Origin: Prevotella sp. UBA6994
GTDB taxonomy: Bacteria > Bacteroidota > Bacteroidia > Bacteroidales > Bacteroidaceae
Reading direction: 5' to 3'
DNA: 64,000 bases
Assembly (NCBI GenBank): GCA_002449845.1
Contig: DJXW01000034.1
Coordinates: 62,001-126,000 of the forward strand
Shown here: positions 41,614 through 50,152 of the stretch, piece after piece
How the letters are laid out: each line of letters opens with the position of its first letter
How positions within the stretch are numbered: position 1 is the stretch's first letter
Made by a program: the position numbers and the translations under genes
The notes under the pieces: model-generated
The model's database searches: none
Told to the model about the DNA's origin: nothing
Seen by the model: only the letters and a program-made list of their open reading frames with translations

Positions 41614-42711
41614 TTATTTCTCCTTTTTTTCTTCTAAGTCGGTGTTTTTGTACTCTTTTGTTACATATCTCTGCCAATATGCGATGATAATTGTGGTAAG
41701 AGGGAGGGCAATTATCAATCCGATGAACCCAAGCAATGCTCCCCAAACGGATAATGAAAGTAGCAGAATGGCTGGATTTAGTCCCATTGCTTTGCCCATA
41801 ATCTTTGGTGTGACAATCATGTCGCAAATGATTTGTACGACGATGAACACCAATACAGCCAATCCAAAGATAATCCAGAAGTTCTGTCCCGTATCGGCAG
41901 CCTTGAGCATTGCGAGCAAAGCCGTAGGGATGAGAGCAAACGTATGGAGGTAAGGCACAAGGTCGAGAATACCGATGAGAATGCCTAAGCCAATAGCCAT
42001 GGGGAAGCCAATAATGGTGAAGCCGATGCAGAAGAGTATTCCCATGCACAATGCCACCAATCCCTGACCACGAATGTAATTGTTCAGTTCTCTTTCCACG
42101 TCACCCATCAGTTCTTTCCAGAATGGTCTGCTCTTTTTGGGGAAGATTTTAATCCAGTTATGGGTAAGCGTTTCATAGTCGAGCAGAATGAAGAACATAT
42201 ATAATAAGGTGATGAAAGAAGCAATTACACTAATGACCACATTCGCAGTTTGTCCAACAAATGAGAAGAATTTGGGCATTACTATTTTGATAGCATCGTC
42301 GAAATCCTTGCTTTTGAAGAAGTTCATGATTTGCTCCTGATTATCCCTTGACCATTGTTTGATATAGTCGGTGATATTATTGGTGGGTGTAGTCTCATTC
42401 AAGAACTTGATAGCCACCTCGCCCAATTTTTGGAATTGTTGAATCATCGGAGGGATGATGAACCACACCACCAATGCGACAATGGCAATGACGGTAAGCA
42501 TAGTGATGATGATGGCAAGGATGCGAGAGGGTACATGTGCCTTTTCTTGGAAGAATTTAACCATTGGGTTAAGAAGGTACGCCAAAAACCATGCCACGAA
42601 AAAAGGCAAGAGCACTCCGCTTAGTTTATTTACGAAATAAAGTACCGTTAGGGTGATGATGGCAATGCCTACCCATCTGATTAGTTTGTCGAATGTGATT
42701 TTATTTTCCAT
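41614..42711 (-). CDS. AI-2E family (UPF0118) membrane transporter
   Basis: The 365-residue protein has about eight membrane segments: two or three at the N-terminus (ITLTVLYFVNKLSGVLLPFFVAWFLAYLLNP). A cytoplasmic or periplasmic helical region follows (about 85-145), and the rest lie in the C-terminal half. The family phrases FVAWFLAYLLNPMV and GIPMAIGLGILIGILDLVPY-like segments are present. Despite the family name, members also act as Na+/H+ antiporters or unknown exporters. It overlaps the 3' end of the thymidine kinase gene by 11 nt and is co-transcribed with it. Confidence 0.9.
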   Translation of the reverse strand: MENKITFDKLIRWVGIAIITLTVLYFVNKLSGVLLPFFVAWFLAYLLNPMVKFFQEKAHVPSRILAIIITMLTVIAIVALVVWFIIPPMIQQFQKLGEVAIKFLNETTPTNNITDYIKQWSRDNQEQIMNFFKSKDFDDAIKIVMPKFFSFVGQTANVVISVIASFITLLYMFFILLDYETLTHNWIKIFPKKSRPFWKELMGDVERELNNYIRGQGLVALCMGILFCIGFTIIGFPMAIGLGILIGILDLVPYLHTFALIPTALLAMLKAADTGQNFWIIFGLAVLVFIVVQIICDMIVTPKIMGKAMGLNPAILLLSLSVWGALLGFIGLIIALPLTTIIIAYWQRYVTKEYKNTDLEEKKEK

Positions 42712-43297
42712 TTTCCAAAGATTCTTCTTTTATAGCTTTTTGATAACAGTCGCGACAAAGAGGTTCGTATTCCGTCTTCTCTCCAAGAAGTACGCGCTTG
42801 TCGTTTTGAATCAGTCTGTGACTCACGTATGCCAATGCGCCACAACGCACGCAGATGGCGTGGACCTTAGTCACCTCGTCGGCAATGGCACAAAGGGCAG
42901 GCATGGGACCGAAGGGAATACCCTTGAAGTCCATATCGAGACCAGCCACGATCACACGAACGCCACGGTTAGCCAGCTCATTGCATACTTCCACCAATCC
43001 ATTGTCGAGGAATTGGGCTTCGTCAATGCCCACCACCTCAATGTCAGACGACAGCAACAGAATGGTTGACGAAGTATCGACAGGCGTGGATGGGATAGCC
43101 GTCTGGTCATGACTCACTACATTCACTTCGGAATATCGTGTGTCAATGGAAGGCTTGAATATCTCCACCTTCTGTTTTGCGAATTTCGCACGTTTCAATC
43201 TTCTTATCAGTTCTTCGGTTTTACCCGAGAACATAGACCCGCATACAACCTCAATTCTGCCAGGTCTGTGTGACTCTCTGTACAAATTTTCCATCAT
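42701..43297 (-). CDS. tdk: Thymidine kinase
   Basis: I place the start at 43297 (198 aa, MMENLYRES) or one codon later. A longer frame starting upstream would cross the promoter. The P-loop is GSMFSGKT (20-27), DEAQFLD is the Walker B-like segment, and four Cys (CVRCG and CRDC) form the structural zinc site. This is the type II bacterial enzyme that phosphorylates thymidine with ATP in DNA-precursor salvage. Its length matches the family. The predicted transcription start is within a few nt of the ATG, and the gene overlaps the AI-2E-family gene. Confidence 0.95.
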   Translation of the reverse strand: MMENLYRESHRPGRIEVVCGSMFSGKTEELIRRLKRAKFAKQKVEIFKPSIDTRYSEVNVVSHDQTAIPSTPVDTSSTILLLSSDIEVVGIDEAQFLDNGLVEVCNELANRGVRVIVAGLDMDFKGIPFGPMPALCAIADEVTKVHAICVRCGALAYVSHRLIQNDKRVLLGEKTEYEPLCRDCYQKAIKEESLENGK

Positions 43298-43305
43298 GAT
43301 GAGTG

Positions 43306-43337
43306 CAAAAGTACAAAGACGTTTTAAAAATTGCAAA
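43306..43337 (-). promoter_or_regulatory. Promoter of tdk, nearly leaderless
   Basis: TTTG (43334-43337), 20 nt and TACTTTTG (43306-43313) on the minus strand. The ATG at 43297 is about where transcription would start. Confidence 0.65.
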
Positions 43338-43352
43338 GAAATAACGGATTTT

Positions 43353-43383
43353 TTTGTGGGTGAAGATTATTTAACTATATTTG
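43353..43383 (+). promoter_or_regulatory. Promoter of rsmI, nearly leaderless
   Basis: TTTG (43353-43356), exactly 19 nt, and TATATTTG (43376-43383). The ATG at 43393 leaves a leader of only a few nt. The -33 boxes of this promoter and the divergent tdk promoter are 15 nt apart. Confidence 0.8.
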
Positions 43384-43392
43384 TCGCTTGAT

Positions 43393-44094
43393 ATGGGTAT
43401 ATTATACATTGTGCCTACTCCAGTGGGCAATATGGAAGATATAACACTGAGAGCCATTCGTATTCTCAAAGAGGTGGATTTGGTGTTGGCGGAAGATACT
43501 CGCACGTCGAGTTTCTTGCTCAAGCATTTCGGCATTAACCAACATTTGATTTCGCATCATAAGTTCAATGAACACGGAACGGCAAACAGTATTGTAGAAC
43601 GTTTGAAGTCGGGACAAACCATCGCCCTTATCAGTGATGCAGGTACGCCTGGCATCAGCGACCCTGGTTTCTATCTGGCAAGAGAAGCTATTGCCGCAGG
43701 GATAGAGGTGCAAACGCTGCCAGGAGCTACGGCTTGCATTCCTGCACTTGTCTCATCGGGCTTGCCTTGCGACAGATTCTGCTTTGAGGGATTTCTTCCC
43801 CAGAAGAAAGGAAGGCAGACGCAATTGGAATCATTGAGGGACGAAGTGCGTACGATGGTGTTTTACGAATCGCCTTATCGTGTACTTAAAACCTTGCAAC
43901 AGTTTGCCGATATCTTCGGAGGAGATAGAAGGGTAAGCGTCTGTCGTGAAATATCCAAAGTACATGAAGAAAGCGTGCGTGGGACTTTAGAAGAGGTGAT
44001 AGCCCATTTCACAGAAAAGGAACCGAAGGGTGAATTTGTCATCGTGTTGGCAGGAAAGACAAAAGAAAAAAAATCTAAAAATCAATCAATATGA
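43393..44094 (+). CDS. rsmI: 16S rRNA (cytidine-2'-O)-methyltransferase
   Basis: The 233-residue protein starts MGILYIVPTPVGNMEDITLRA. This is the classic RsmI opening, followed by VLAEDTRTSSFLLKHF, ALISDAGTPGISDPG and the C-terminal GEFVIVLAG. It belongs to the tetrapyrrole methylase fold. The enzyme methylates C1402 of 16S rRNA with S-adenosylmethionine. A TTG four codons upstream is in frame, but the promoter position argues against it. The stop overlaps the next gene (ATGA), so the two are coupled. Confidence 0.96.
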   Translation: MGILYIVPTPVGNMEDITLRAIRILKEVDLVLAEDTRTSSFLLKHFGINQHLISHHKFNEHGTANSIVERLKSGQTIALISDAGTPGISDPGFYLAREAIAAGIEVQTLPGATACIPALVSSGLPCDRFCFEGFLPQKKGRQTQLESLRDEVRTMVFYESPYRVLKTLQQFADIFGGDRRVSVCREISKVHEESVRGTLEEVIAHFTEKEPKGEFVIVLAGKTKEKKSKNQSI

Positions 44095-44945
44095 AAAAGT
44101 TATTGTTTACCGCATTGGCATTTACCATGCTATTTGTTACAAGTTGTCAAGAAGAGCGTAAGGCTCCAACCTCTACAGTATCTAAAGTAGAAGACTCTTT
44201 GCAAAAGGTAATAGTACAAAAAGACAACGAGATTAATGACATGATGTCAACCCTGAATCAGATTCAGGAAGGCTTCCGTGAGATTGCACAAGCAGAAAAT
44301 CGTGTTAACATCGTCAAGGATGGTGAGCGTAGCGACAAGGCTCAGCAAATCAGAGAGAACATTGCGTTTATCTCTAATACGATGAAACACAACAGAGAAC
44401 TGATTGAGAAGTTACGTCAGCAAGTGAGAGAAAGTTCGTTGAAAGGCGACCAGTTGAAGTCAACCATAGAAAATATGGTAAAGCAATTGGAAGAGAAAGA
44501 CCAACAGTTGCAATTGTTGCGCTCAGAGCTTGATGCCAAAAACATTCATATCACAGAATTGGACCAAACGATTACCAATCTGAACAAAAACGTCACCTCG
44601 TTGACAACGGAGAGTGAGCAGAAAAGTCAAACCATCAGCAATCAAGACAAGCAATTGAATACGGCTTGGTTTGTGTTCGGAACAAAGAGAGAGCTCAAGG
44701 AGCAACATATTTTAGAAGATGGAAAAGTGCTCAGATCCAATTTCAATAAGAGCTATTTCACTAAGATAGACATTCGCGTAGATAAGGAAATCAAGTTGTA
44801 TTCCAAGTCTGCCAACATCATGACTCCTCATCCATCCAGCAGTTACACGCTGACACGTGACGCAAACAAGCAATACGTTTTGCGCATCACCAATCCAGAA
44901 CTCTTCTGGAGTACCAGTAAGTATTTGGTGATCATGGTGAAATAA
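44091..44945 (+). CDS. Coiled-coil lipoprotein coupled to rsmI
   Basis: The 284-residue protein has a lipoprotein signal with lipobox VTSC (Cys19). A long coiled coil follows (about 35-190) with heptads such as LIEKLRQQVRESSLKGDQL. The C-terminal 85-residue domain contains WFVFGTKRELKEQHILEDG and DIRVDKEIKLYSKSANI, and ends with the beta-rich LVIMVK. The WFVFGTKREL motif is common in unnamed Bacteroidales lipoproteins. Its start overlaps the rsmI stop. It shares architecture, not close sequence, with the coiled-coil protein at 10.9-11.7 kb. Its function is unknown. Confidence 0.8.
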   Translation: MKKLLFTALAFTMLFVTSCQEERKAPTSTVSKVEDSLQKVIVQKDNEINDMMSTLNQIQEGFREIAQAENRVNIVKDGERSDKAQQIRENIAFISNTMKHNRELIEKLRQQVRESSLKGDQLKSTIENMVKQLEEKDQQLQLLRSELDAKNIHITELDQTITNLNKNVTSLTTESEQKSQTISNQDKQLNTAWFVFGTKRELKEQHILEDGKVLRSNFNKSYFTKIDIRVDKEIKLYSKSANIMTPHPSSSYTLTRDANKQYVLRITNPELFWSTSKYLVIMVK

Positions 44946-45392
44946 TCATCGTTTCTCCTTAAAGAATTGTTGAATCAACGTTCTACATTCTTCCTCTAAT
45001 ACACCCGATGTCACTGAACATTTTGGATGAAGTGCATCGGGTGCATATTTTTTGTAACCGCGCTTTTCGTCAGATGCACCATAAACCACTCTGCTGATTT
45101 GAGCCCACCCAATAGCTCCCGCACACATCACGCAGGGTTCCACCGTTACGTATAAAGTACAGTCGTTGAGATATTTCCCCCCAAGCGTGTTGGCGGCAGA
45201 GGTGATGGCTTGCATCTCTGCATGAGAGGTAACGTCGCAAAGTGTTTCAGTAAGGTTGTGAGTTCGGGCTATAATCCTTCCCTTGCATTCAATGACAGCT
45301 CCAATGGGAATCTCGCCCGCTTGTCTTGCCAGTTCAGCCTCTTGCAAGGCTTTGCGCATCATTTGCTCATCGTGTTTTGTTTGTTCTTCCAT
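44946..45392 (-). CDS. tadA: tRNA-specific adenosine deaminase / nucleoside deaminase
   Basis: I chose the ATG giving MEEQTKHDEQMMRKAL (148 aa), because an upstream in-frame ATG lies at or before the predicted transcription start. The zinc site is H57-A-E59 and PC87xxC90. These are the cytidine/deoxycytidylate deaminase motifs, and the length fits TadA, which converts A34 to inosine in tRNA-Arg. The region DEKRGYKKYAPDALHPKCSV is somewhat unlike E. coli TadA, so a guanine-deaminase-like role is possible. It is convergent with the coiled-coil lipoprotein gene, with no gap. Confidence 0.88.
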   Translation of the reverse strand: MEEQTKHDEQMMRKALQEAELARQAGEIPIGAVIECKGRIIARTHNLTETLCDVTSHAEMQAITSAANTLGGKYLNDCTLYVTVEPCVMCAGAIGWAQISRVVYGASDEKRGYKKYAPDALHPKCSVTSGVLEEECRTLIQQFFKEKR

Positions 45393-45410
45393 GACGTTCT
45401 TTTTATGGTG

Positions 45411-45418
45411 CAAATGTA
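45411..45418 (-). promoter_or_regulatory. -7 box of tadA
   Basis: TACATTTG on the minus strand fits TAnnTTTG, 18 nt before the chosen ATG. It decides against the longer start at 45413. Confidence 0.55.
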
Positions 45419-45568
45419 GTCATTATTTATGAGGAAAAAGCATTGTGAGGATATTATTTGCCACTAAATGTATTGAAAAGGTTTACAGATTAAAAAGAAA
45501 GGACATTTATTTTGATGAAAATGAGGATAAATAAAAGGAATGGTGAATAATAATTCATGATTTTTTTG

Positions 45569-45576
45569 TAAATTTG
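45569..45576 (+). promoter_or_regulatory. -7 box of the M6 protease gene
   Basis: TAAATTTG fits TAnnTTTG and is 36 nt before the ATG. No matching TTTG is found 19-20 nt upstream. Confidence 0.5.
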
Positions 45577-45612
45577 CACCTTATATAAATATAATCAACA
45601 AAGTAGAATCTA

Positions 45613-48600
45613 ATGAAAAAAAGTGATTTTTATCAGTTGGCAAGACGCAGCATGATGCTTCTTGTGGTTTTAACGATGGCAATAGTCATGAATGCGATTC
45701 CTGCTAAGCCAGGATTGACTCGTACTTTGCAACTTGTAGATGGAACCACGGTGCAAGCCCAGCTTGTAGGTGATGAGTTTTTCCATTACTGGATTTCATC
45801 CGACGGAAAGACATACATGCCTGACGGAGATACAAACTTGTATCAACTTGTGAATGTAGAGTCGTTGAAAACAAAGGCACAAGCCAGACGTGCTCAGGTA
45901 AATGCCAGACGCGCCAAACGTTTATCTCCCAAGAAGGTAGGAGAGGTTGGCTCTTATACTGGTAAAAAGAAGGGCTTGATTATTTTGGTCAACTTCGCTG
46001 GCACTTCCTTTAATAAGTCAAACACCAATGCTCTTTATAAGCGTATTGCCAATGAGGTGAATTTCAACTATCAAAACTTTGTCGGCTCGATGTATGATTA
46101 TTTTTATGCCCAAAGCGAAGGACAGTTTGAGTTGACCTTTGACGTGGTTGGTCCATACGAAGTGTCCCATGATTATTCTTATTATGGTGCCAACGATTCT
46201 CAGGGAAATGATAAATATCCAGCCAAAATGGTCATAGAAGCCCTCAAGTCAGCTAATTCAGATGTGAACTATGCCGATTACGACTGGGATGGTGACGGTG
46301 AAGTGGATCAGGTTTACGTGGTTTATGCTGGTAAAGGAGAAGCCGATGGTGGAGCCACTACTACCATTTGGCCTCACGAATGGCAATTGAGTGCCGCTGC
46401 ATACTATGGAGACGGTAGTGGTGCGCAGACATTAGATGGCGTAAAGATTGATACATACGCTTGTGGAGCCGAGTTGAATGGTACTACGGGTGAAATTGCC
46501 GGTATTGGAACCATGTGCCATGAGTTTAGCCATTGCTTGGGCTATCCCGATTTTTATGATACTGACTATAGTGGCGGTCAAGGAATGGGTAGTTGGGACT
46601 TGATGGATGGTGGTTCGTACAATGGTGATGGTTATTGCCCTTCTGGATATACTACATACGAACGTTGGGTGGCAGGATGGAAAACACCTATTGAACTTCT
46701 ATACTCCAAGAAAGTAACTGACATGAAGGCTCTTTGTGATGGCGGAGAAGGCTATGTTATCTATAATCAAGGAAACAAGAATGAATATTTTCTGTTGGAA
46801 AACAGACAACGTGTGGGATGGGATAGTGAGATTCCAGGAGAAGGACTCTTAATCCTTCACGTAGATTACAACGCTACATCATGGGCAGACAATACTCCCA
46901 ACGATGATCCCAGCCATCAACGTATGACATGGATTGCTGCTGATAACGATTATCAATATATCACTTATCAAGGTACAAAATATTATACGGAAGAAGGTAT
47001 GGCTACAGACCCGTTCCCATACGGTAAAGTAAATTCCTTTAACAAATCATCAACACCAGCAGCTAAATTCTATAATAAGAACACGGATGGAACCTATTAC
47101 TTGGATTCGTCAGTTGAAAAAATTACTCAGAATTCAGACGGAACTATCTCTTTCAATTTTGTGGGTTTGAGTACCGTATCTACTCCTACCTTTTCTCCAA
47201 AGGCTGGCGTATATACAGAGGCTCAAAGTGTTTCCATCAGTTGTGCTACTGAAGGTGCAACCATCTATTATACCATTGATGGAAGTACGCCAACAGCAAA
47301 CAGTACACTCTACACAGAACCTATTTCCATCGATGCTACCACCACTATCAATGCCATTGCCATCGTTGATGGTGAGGAAAGTAATGTGGCAACGGGTACA
47401 TTTGTCATTCGTACGGGCACTTCTGATGCAAATCTGTTTAAGCGTGTTACTTCTATCGGTGAATTGGCAAGTGGTTTGCGTTATGTGATTGGTTGTGGTT
47501 CAAAGAATGTAGCCGCAGGAGGATTAGGTACTAAAAATACCTATTTGGACAAAGTAAGCGTGACAATTGACAATGACATTATGACCATCGACGAAAGCGT
47601 TTCTGTCTATACACTTGAAAAGAGTGGAAATGGCTATACGCTGATGAATGATGAAGACAAGTATCTATATGCTTCTGGTGCGAAGAAATTAGCGTTGAGC
47701 AGTGACCCGAAGGTATGGACAATGACAGAGCATTCGAGTGGTATTATCATGACATACGGTTCTAACGGAACTATCTTGTACAATGCCAATAGTCCACGTT
47801 TTACCACATATACAAGTAGTCCTAATGCAAGCATGATTTATGCCAACCTTTATGTGGAATATGCGGAAATCACGAAGAAAGATGTAACGCTGACATTCAA
47901 TGCAACTGAATTTACGGGTACGGTTGGTGAAACGTTCAACGATGCGGTTCTTACCGTCAATCCAACAGGGCTCACCATTACTTATAGCAGTGACAATACT
48001 GACGTGGCTACCGTTGATGCAACCACAGGAGAAGTAACATTGTTGGGCGCAGGTAGCGTAACCATTACCGCTACGTATGCAGGAAGTGATTCTTACAATT
48101 CTGCCACCGCCTCTTATACTATTACTGTAGAGGATGCTTCTGTTCCAGAACCTATAGACTTTACCGGTAAATACCAACTTGTGACCAGTACAAACGATTT
48201 GGAGTCTGGAAAGAAATATCTCATCGTAAGTGTTTCTGACGGTAATCATGCGTCCTATAATGGATTCTCTGTTAATAAAGGATTGGTTGGCAGTGTTTCG
48301 CCTGTGAACGATATTATCGACTTGAATGATGACAATAACAGTGCTGTCCCCGTGGTGTTAACCAAAGATGCTTCGAACTATTGGAATGTTTTCGATACAA
48401 GCGTGAATGCCTATATTGGTCACTCTACCAAAACGTCTAAGCAATTGGCAACTTTGGAACAGCTTAATAATACCGCAAATGACTATTTGGCTTATGCTTG
48501 GACCATTTTCATCGATGATGCAAACGTAGCGTTCATGATGGAAAATAACAAGGATTATTACTTGAAATACAATGCCACGGCTGATATGTTCCGTGTCTAT

Positions 48601-48840
48601 TCAAGTGGTCAGCTGGATGTTTATCTCTATAAGGAGATGGAAGAGGTGCAGATATTGAAGGGTGACGTAAACGGTGATGGCTTCGTGAATGTAGCCGACG
48701 TGGTTGCCATTGTCAATCACATCTTGGGAACTCCTCAGGAGGTTTTCCATTTCGATGCAGCTGACATGGATGATAGTGAAAGCATCAATGTCACAGATGC
48801 TGTTCAGTTGGTTAATTACCTTCTCAATGTAGAAAACTAA
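45613..48840 (+). CDS. Secreted M6-family metalloprotease with dockerin
   Basis: The 1075-residue protein has a signal peptide (about residues 1-30). A catalytic M6 (immune-inhibitor-A-like) domain has the zinc motif HEFSH (303-307) followed by LGYPDFYD. A chitobiase C-terminal-like domain (about 522-598) contains PTFSPKAGVYTEAQ and TIYYTIDGSTPTANS. A Big_2-like immunoglobulin domain spans about 757-840. Two further beta-rich modules precede a C-terminal dockerin-like pair (about 1016-1075) with GDVNGDGFVNVADVVAIVN and DDSESINVTDAVQLVN. The dockerin-like end replaces the type IX sorting domain one might expect. It probably degrades host or dietary proteins outside the cell. Confidence 0.93.
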   Translation: MKKSDFYQLARRSMMLLVVLTMAIVMNAIPAKPGLTRTLQLVDGTTVQAQLVGDEFFHYWISSDGKTYMPDGDTNLYQLVNVESLKTKAQARRAQVNARRAKRLSPKKVGEVGSYTGKKKGLIILVNFAGTSFNKSNTNALYKRIANEVNFNYQNFVGSMYDYFYAQSEGQFELTFDVVGPYEVSHDYSYYGANDSQGNDKYPAKMVIEALKSANSDVNYADYDWDGDGEVDQVYVVYAGKGEADGGATTTIWPHEWQLSAAAYYGDGSGAQTLDGVKIDTYACGAELNGTTGEIAGIGTMCHEFSHCLGYPDFYDTDYSGGQGMGSWDLMDGGSYNGDGYCPSGYTTYERWVAGWKTPIELLYSKKVTDMKALCDGGEGYVIYNQGNKNEYFLLENRQRVGWDSEIPGEGLLILHVDYNATSWADNTPNDDPSHQRMTWIAADNDYQYITYQGTKYYTEEGMATDPFPYGKVNSFNKSSTPAAKFYNKNTDGTYYLDSSVEKITQNSDGTISFNFVGLSTVSTPTFSPKAGVYTEAQSVSISCATEGATIYYTIDGSTPTANSTLYTEPISIDATTTINAIAIVDGEESNVATGTFVIRTGTSDANLFKRVTSIGELASGLRYVIGCGSKNVAAGGLGTKNTYLDKVSVTIDNDIMTIDESVSVYTLEKSGNGYTLMNDEDKYLYASGAKKLALSSDPKVWTMTEHSSGIIMTYGSNGTILYNANSPRFTTYTSSPNASMIYANLYVEYAEITKKDVTLTFNATEFTGTVGETFNDAVLTVNPTGLTITYSSDNTDVATVDATTGEVTLLGAGSVTITATYAGSDSYNSATASYTITVEDASVPEPIDFTGKYQLVTSTNDLESGKKYLIVSVSDGNHASYNGFSVNKGLVGSVSPVNDIIDLNDDNNSAVPVVLTKDASNYWNVFDTSVNAYIGHSTKTSKQLATLEQLNNTANDYLAYAWTIFIDDANVAFMMENNKDYYLKYNATADMFRVYSSGQLDVYLYKEMEEVQILKGDVNGDGFVNVADVVAIVNHILGTPQEVFHFDAADMDDSESINVTDAVQLVNYLLNVEN

Positions 48841-48865
48841 AAAGAAACATTAGTTTTACGATAGT

Positions 48866-48930
48866 GAAAGATATGGTTCGCGTTCCTCAAACACCCTGTT
48901 TAGAGAACCGAAACATATCTTTCATTTTTT
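48866..48930 (+). terminator. Terminator of the M6 protease gene
   Basis: GAAAGATATG and CATATCTTTC (48866-48875 and 48914-48923), extended by GGTTC/GAACC, pair around a long loop and are followed by a T run. Confidence 0.75.
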
Positions 48931-48954
48931 GTTATACAAAACCACCTTTTCCGC

Positions 48955-48985
48955 TTTGTGGTTTGAAAATATTTCACTATATTTG
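48955..48985 (+). promoter_or_regulatory. Promoter of the yraN-birA-pyrH unit
   Basis: TTTG (48955-48958), exactly 19 nt, and TATATTTG (48978-48985) form a perfect consensus. The ATG of the first gene is 20 nt further on. Confidence 0.85.
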
Positions 48986-49005
48986 CAACACTTAATCTAA
49001 AGACT

Positions 49006-49377
49006 ATGGCAGAACATAATGATACAGGAAAATGGGGCGAAGAGATGGCAGTGAAGTATTTACACAAGAATGGTTATACCATTCGCGAGTGTGATTGGCG
49101 ATACGGACATCGTGACATTGACATCATAGCTATCAGTCCTGACCAGCAATTTGTGGTATTCGTAGAGGTGAAGACACGCTCGAAAGATGAAATCGCATTG
49201 CCGGAAGATGCTGTTGACAGACAGAAAATCAGGAACTTGGGATATGCAGCCAATGCTTATGTGAAGCTCAACCAGATAGTGCTCGACTTACGCTTCGACA
49301 TCCTGACAATCGTTGGAGACAATCAATCAGAACCAATAATAGACCATATAGAAGATGCGTTTAATCCAATGTTTTAA
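49006..49377 (+). CDS. YraN-family (UPF0102) nuclease-like protein
   Basis: The 123-residue protein has the family start GKWGEEMAVKYLHKNGY. The restriction-endonuclease-like core follows, seen as DIDIIAISPDQQFVVFVEVKTRS (D...EVK). This gives the metal-binding residues of a PD-(D/E)xK fold. The family is widespread and thought to act on nucleic acids, but its job is not settled. The C-terminus overlaps the birA start by 23 nt. It is the first gene of a three-gene unit. Confidence 0.9.
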   Translation: MAEHNDTGKWGEEMAVKYLHKNGYTIRECDWRYGHRDIDIIAISPDQQFVVFVEVKTRSKDEIALPEDAVDRQKIRNLGYAANAYVKLNQIVLDLRFDILTIVGDNQSEPIIDHIEDAFNPMF

Positions 49378-50140
49378 ATTTTATAGAAATAAGAAAAAAC
49401 AAGAACAACTCCCTTATCGGTTGATTCGTTTGGAGGAGACAGACTCTACCAATCGGTATCTTCACGACTATCATCCAGCCGAGGATGAAGCTATGACGGT
49501 TGTGGTTGCAAATAACCAGACCGCGGGGAAGGGGTGTGGAACCAATATTTGGGAAAGTGAACCGGGGAAGAATCTGCTTCTTTCTATCTTGGTTCACCCA
49601 ACGATGGTACCTGTAGCCAAGCAGTTCTTGTTGTCTATGGCTGGGGCATTGGCGGTGAAAGATGTTCTCGACCATTATACGGAAGACATTACACTCAAAT
49701 GGCCCAATGACGTATATTGGAAAGACAAGAAGATATGCGGCACATTGATTGAAACAACATTGAGTGGCGGACGCATGAAAGACTGTGTTTTCGGCATCGG
49801 ATTAAACGTAAACCAAAACATCTTCGTGAGTGATGCGCCCAATCCCGTATCTTTATGCCAAATAGTGGGACACGAGATTGATAGGGAGAAATTATTGGAC
49901 GAATTGCTACGTTCTTTCTGTTCCTATTATAAGATGATAGAAATGGGACAATACGACAACCTCTCAGGATTATATCACATGGCTCTTTACAGGAAACATG
50001 GTTTTTATCGCTTCAGAGATGCGGAAGGTGAGTTTGAAGGGGCTATCATAGAAGTGGAAGACACTGGCAGGCTGATCCTCAGAGACAAGGGGGGAATGAT
50101 ACGGGAATATATGTTTAAGGAATTAGAATTTATCATATAA
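49355..50140 (+). CDS. birA: Biotin--[acetyl-CoA-carboxylase] ligase
   Basis: The 261-residue protein is the catalytic type without the DNA-binding domain. It has LEETDSTNRYLHDY, then the nucleotide/biotin loop QTAGKGCGTNIWESEPGKNL (56-73), LKWPNDV (114-120) and KICGTLIE. The C-terminal SH3-like domain ends KELEFII. It attaches biotin to carboxylases in two steps through biotinyl-AMP. The usual loop is GRGRxG; here it is GKGCGT, so two Arg positions differ. It overlaps yraN and lies 12 nt before pyrH. A start further downstream is possible, as the first 18 residues are not conserved. Confidence 0.92.
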   Translation: MRLIQCFKFYRNKKKQEQLPYRLIRLEETDSTNRYLHDYHPAEDEAMTVVVANNQTAGKGCGTNIWESEPGKNLLLSILVHPTMVPVAKQFLLSMAGALAVKDVLDHYTEDITLKWPNDVYWKDKKICGTLIETTLSGGRMKDCVFGIGLNVNQNIFVSDAPNPVSLCQIVGHEIDREKLLDELLRSFCSYYKMIEMGQYDNLSGLYHMALYRKHGFYRFRDAEGEFEGAIIEVEDTGRLILRDKGGMIREYMFKELEFII

Positions 50141-50152
50141 CAATTAATAATT

